Source: Shewanella aestuarii
GTDB taxonomy: Bacteria; Pseudomonadota; Gammaproteobacteria; Enterobacterales; Shewanellaceae
Assembly: GCF_011765625.1 (NCBI RefSeq)
Contig: NZ_CP050313.1
Span: 1,298,501 to 1,362,500 of the forward strand
Reading direction: 5' to 3'
DNA length: 64,000 bases
Positions 61,279 through 64,000 of the stretch are shown in pieces (position 1 is the stretch's first letter; each line of letters opens with the position of its first letter). A program made the position numbers and the translations under genes. The notes below the pieces were generated by a model, which made no database searches, was not told where the DNA came from, and saw nothing but the letters and a program-made list of their open reading frames with translations.

Positions 61279-63354
61279 CTACTCAATCACTCGTCTAAAA
61301 GGTGGCAATGCGTCAATGAGAGATTTGCCATAGCGCTTAGTTACTAAGCGACGATCTAATATGGTGACGCGACCATAGTCTTGTTCTTTTCGCAGTAATC
61401 TACCACAACTTTGCACTAACTTACGTGAAGCATCTGGAATTGTTAATTGTAAGAAGGGATTGCCGCCTTTAACTTTGACATATTCGGCATGGGCTTGTTC
61501 TACTGGCGACGTTGGTACAGCAAAGGGCAGTTTAGTGATAATTAAGTTAGTCAGATAATCACCGGGTAAATCTAATCCTTCAGAAAAACTGCCTGTTCCA
61601 AAGATAATGCTGGGTTCGCCATCATCACAGCGCTTTTTATGCTGCTGTAAAATTTGTTGTCTGGGCATAGTGCCTTGAACAAATAATTGTGATTTTGGGA
61701 TTTTTCCTTCAACCAAATCTGCGACTTTTTCCATTTGCCAATAAGAAGCAAATAAAACCAAAGATGCCATTTCTCCATCAATTAACGCAACAATTTGGGA
61801 GGCTAGTTCATCAGTGTAATTTTCATCTGTGGGCTCATTATCCATTTGTGGGATAAATAATGTCGCGTTATTTTGGTAATCAAACGGTGATTGTAAAGCT
61901 AAAAAACGGGTACCATCATTTATTGATAAACCAACTTGATGAGCAAAATGGTTAAAGTTATTTAACGCCCGTAATGTGGCGCTACATAACACAACACCGG
62001 CGGCTTTTTGCCATAGCATTGACTCAAGCATAAAGCCAACTTCTATGGGTGATGCACAGACTAAATAGTCTTGCTGTTTGCCGGTTATGGACTCAATCCA
62101 CCTAGCGGTTGGCGCGCCTTTCTTACTGTCTTCTTTGGCGATCATTTTCCACAGTTTATGTAAGTTTTCCAAGCGCTGTAAAATAAAACCGGTTTCTGAC
62201 AATAATGCTTCAGATTGATGCTTAGGCACTTCGCCATCTTTAATGGCTTCAGTTAATACCGAGACTATTTTGTTAAATTGCTTTAATCCGCTACCTGTGG
62301 CTGTGGCTAAGTTTTCAGCTTGAATAATTAGTGCTTGCGGAAGTTGCCCATGCTCAAAACGCCAGCGTCCTTCCGGGTTGGCAAAAAACTGAGGTTGGGT
62401 GTCACATGAGTGTGCAACTTGATTTAGTAAACTGATGGTGTCAGTAATGTGATCTAGCATGGCCTGCACAGGCGCAATAATATGGGTTGTTTTAAGTTGG
62501 TTTTGCAGCTTACTACAGGTTTTGCTGGCTTTTTCTAACCAATCGCATGCACCGCGTAATGTTGCCTGGCCACTGGAAAAGTCCCTTGCAACTATGGGTA
62601 AATGGTGTGCCTCATCTATGACATAGAACATGTCTTCAGGTTGTGGCAGAATAATGCCACCACCTAATTCTAAATCTGCAAATAATAAGCTGTGGTTGGC
62701 AATTAACACATCCCAGGTGTCGACATCTTCACGCGCCTTATGAAATGGACAGTGGTGATGAGCCGATACTTGACGGTGGCAGCTGTGTTTATCACAACAT
62801 ATCTGTTGCCATAAAAAATCCGGGATGGGATCTTTTAAGCTATCTAATTCGCCATTCCATTTTTTTTGGTGAAAGTCTGTATGCAACTTTTGTAATTGAT
62901 CAATTTGGCTTTGGTCTGGTTTAGTTTGCCACATGGCCATTTGCGAACTGTCTTGACTGCCAATCATGCCTTCAAGCTTGGCCAAACATACATAACGCTG
63001 ACGGCCTTTTACCAAGCCAAATTTAAAATCTAATCCTGAGTGTTGTAAAAAAAATGGTAAGTCTTTATGCAGCAGCTGCTCTTGCAAGGCCACTGTTGCG
63101 GTGGCAATGCAGACTTTCTTTTTACTAGCGATAGCTAAAGGAATGGCCCCTAATATATAAGAAAGTGACTTACCAATGCCAGTACCAGCTTCGACCACTA
63201 TGATAGGGCGCTGTTTGTCATATTCGCCGGCTAAGGTTTTAGAAATTTCAGCTACCATATAGTTTTGCTCGCGACGAGAGCGAAACTGAGGCATTGCGGT
63301 TGCAATGTCTTTATAAATGGTACGAATTTGAGTTTTTACCTTATCGGTTAACAT
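61279..63354 (-). CDS. dinG: DinG-like ATP-dependent DNA helicase
   Basis: 691 residues of the XPD/DinG superfamily II family. Walker A VEAGTGIGKSLSYILG, four Cys of the iron-sulfur cluster spread over CLAKLEG...CCDKHSC...CPFHKA, DEAH box (YVIDEAHHLP), and motif VI QSCGRLLRKEQDYGRV. DinG unwinds 5'-to-3' and resolves R-loops. First gene of a four-gene minus-strand run (dinG-TSUP-priC-DUF2057). Divergent from the probable polB gene. Confidence 0.93.
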   Translation of the reverse strand: MLTDKVKTQIRTIYKDIATAMPQFRSRREQNYMVAEISKTLAGEYDKQRPIIVVEAGTGIGKSLSYILGAIPLAIASKKKVCIATATVALQEQLLHKDLPFFLQHSGLDFKFGLVKGRQRYVCLAKLEGMIGSQDSSQMAMWQTKPDQSQIDQLQKLHTDFHQKKWNGELDSLKDPIPDFLWQQICCDKHSCHRQVSAHHHCPFHKAREDVDTWDVLIANHSLLFADLELGGGIILPQPEDMFYVIDEAHHLPIVARDFSSGQATLRGACDWLEKASKTCSKLQNQLKTTHIIAPVQAMLDHITDTISLLNQVAHSCDTQPQFFANPEGRWRFEHGQLPQALIIQAENLATATGSGLKQFNKIVSVLTEAIKDGEVPKHQSEALLSETGFILQRLENLHKLWKMIAKEDSKKGAPTARWIESITGKQQDYLVCASPIEVGFMLESMLWQKAAGVVLCSATLRALNNFNHFAHQVGLSINDGTRFLALQSPFDYQNNATLFIPQMDNEPTDENYTDELASQIVALIDGEMASLVLFASYWQMEKVADLVEGKIPKSQLFVQGTMPRQQILQQHKKRCDDGEPSIIFGTGSFSEGLDLPGDYLTNLIITKLPFAVPTSPVEQAHAEYVKVKGGNPFLQLTIPDASRKLVQSCGRLLRKEQDYGRVTILDRRLVTKRYGKSLIDALPPFRRVIE

Positions 63355-63434
63355 GATGGGTATTTATTCTGCCGTGTCTGATTTATGCTGTACATAATAA
63401 CAGTGAATCAGTGTGCTTAAAACAGATAATAAAA

Positions 63435-64000
63435 TTGAATCCAGAGACCTCATTATCAAATCATCGCCTGACGCGCATCACAGGCCAAGTATTAACTCGA
63501 CATGCAAATTACTGGCATGGACAGTTAACGTTGCAATATTACCTAAAAACTCAGCACGGGCCGGTGTTAGTTGAATTAGCTAACAGTGAGATATTATGTT
63601 TTTGTCGTCAAGTAGACAGTGAAAAATTATTATCTCATTTAGCACAAGGCCGCATTGTTAACCTTGATATTGCCACTTTTAATCATGATAGCGTTAGTGG
63701 CATTTATCTCAAAAATAGTTCGGCGCTTAAGCAAATTCAGCGTATTGCCAATGATATGGGGATACCTTTATACGAAACCGATATTCGGCCTGAGCAGCGA
63801 TATTTAATTGAGCGATTCATCGCATTTGATATTGAGTGTGAAGGGGTGCTTGATACATCTAATCCGTCATTGCCTAAATTAGTTTGTCAGCGAGCAAGGC
63901 AGCACAAAGTATTGTCTGAGTCAGACAGCCAGCAAGCTGCAAGAGTTAACTTAAAGGTGATTTCATTTGATTTTGAATGCAGCATGCAAGGTGAGCTCTA
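63435..64000 (+). CDS. polB: DNA polymerase II, N-terminal part (cut by window end)
   Basis: Open frame to the window edge, no stop. It reads RLTRITGQVLTRHANYWHGQLTLQYYLKT, the N-terminal domain of family B Pol II, then IRPEQRYLIERFIAFDIECEG. A later VISFDFECSMQGEL provides the Asp-x-Glu of exonuclease motif I, as in E. coli Pol II. The start is not clear: TTG 63435 and GTG 63411 are both possible and no in-frame ATG is near. Confidence 0.83.
   Translation, partial: MNPETSLSNHRLTRITGQVLTRHANYWHGQLTLQYYLKTQHGPVLVELANSEILCFCRQVDSEKLLSHLAQGRIVNLDIATFNHDSVSGIYLKNSSALKQIQRIANDMGIPLYETDIRPEQRYLIERFIAFDIECEGVLDTSNPSLPKLVCQRARQHKVLSESDSQQAARVNLKVISFDFECSMQGEL

Overview
The window looks like a chromosomal segment of a marine, polyunsaturated-fatty-acid-making, metal-respiring Shewanella. 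Three markers support this: a pfa (EPA-type PUFA synthase) cluster, an oleABCD long-chain olefin cluster, and an mtrCAB extracellular electron-transfer cluster whose proteins look very close to the Shewanella MtrA, MtrB and MtrC I know. No species name can be fixed without a search. Assignments rest on recognised motifs and family knowledge; no database was searched.

Layout. 1-13186 (minus strand): pfaR-pfaA-pfaB-pfaC, a translationally coupled operon. pfaC is cut by the window edge and carries an apparent one-base frameshift near 1046. 13653-17156: a small lipoprotein, a DTW-domain protein and the ilvIH acetolactate synthase operon. 17257-18250: an intact IS982-like element with a 7-bp target duplication. 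18393-25165: an MFS exporter, a SulP anion transporter, a 2-oxoglutarate oxygenase, a GNAT acetyltransferase, an exported protein, and a Tat-exported DUF1569-like protein coupled to YjbQ. 25327-29400: uvrY-uvrC-pgsA followed by tRNA-Gly, tRNA-Cys and tRNA-Leu, the same order as in E. coli, with an unusual tandem array of partial tRNA-Leu copies and terminators behind it. 29430-37138: PanP-type decarboxylase, glycerate kinase, BCCT transporter, YajD-type HNH protein, DUF1289 protein and a methyltransferase. 37478-42315: oleA-oleB-(terminator)-oleC-oleD. 42563-48069: methionine gamma-lyase, a TrmK-like methyltransferase and a SWIM-SNF2 helicase. 48366-57338 (minus): a small MtrB-like barrel, undA (11 haems), mtrC (10), mtrA (10), mtrB. 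57634-64000: SRP RNA (ffs, not an ORF), a ComFB-like protein, an HDAC-family hydrolase, a DUF2057 protein, priC, a TSUP transporter, a DinG-like helicase, and the 5' end of a probable polB.

How it works together. Pfa synthase makes polyunsaturated acyl chains, and OleABCD condenses two acyl-CoAs into a long olefin. In Shewanella that product is the C31 nonaene, so both halves of a membrane-lipid pathway lie in this window. UndA and MtrC would be surface lipoprotein cytochromes fed by the MtrA-MtrB trans-outer-membrane conduit. The parts most worth a second look are the short MtrB-like barrel upstream of undA, the tRNA-Leu repeat array, the pfaC frameshift, and the hairpins between undA, mtrC and mtrA.
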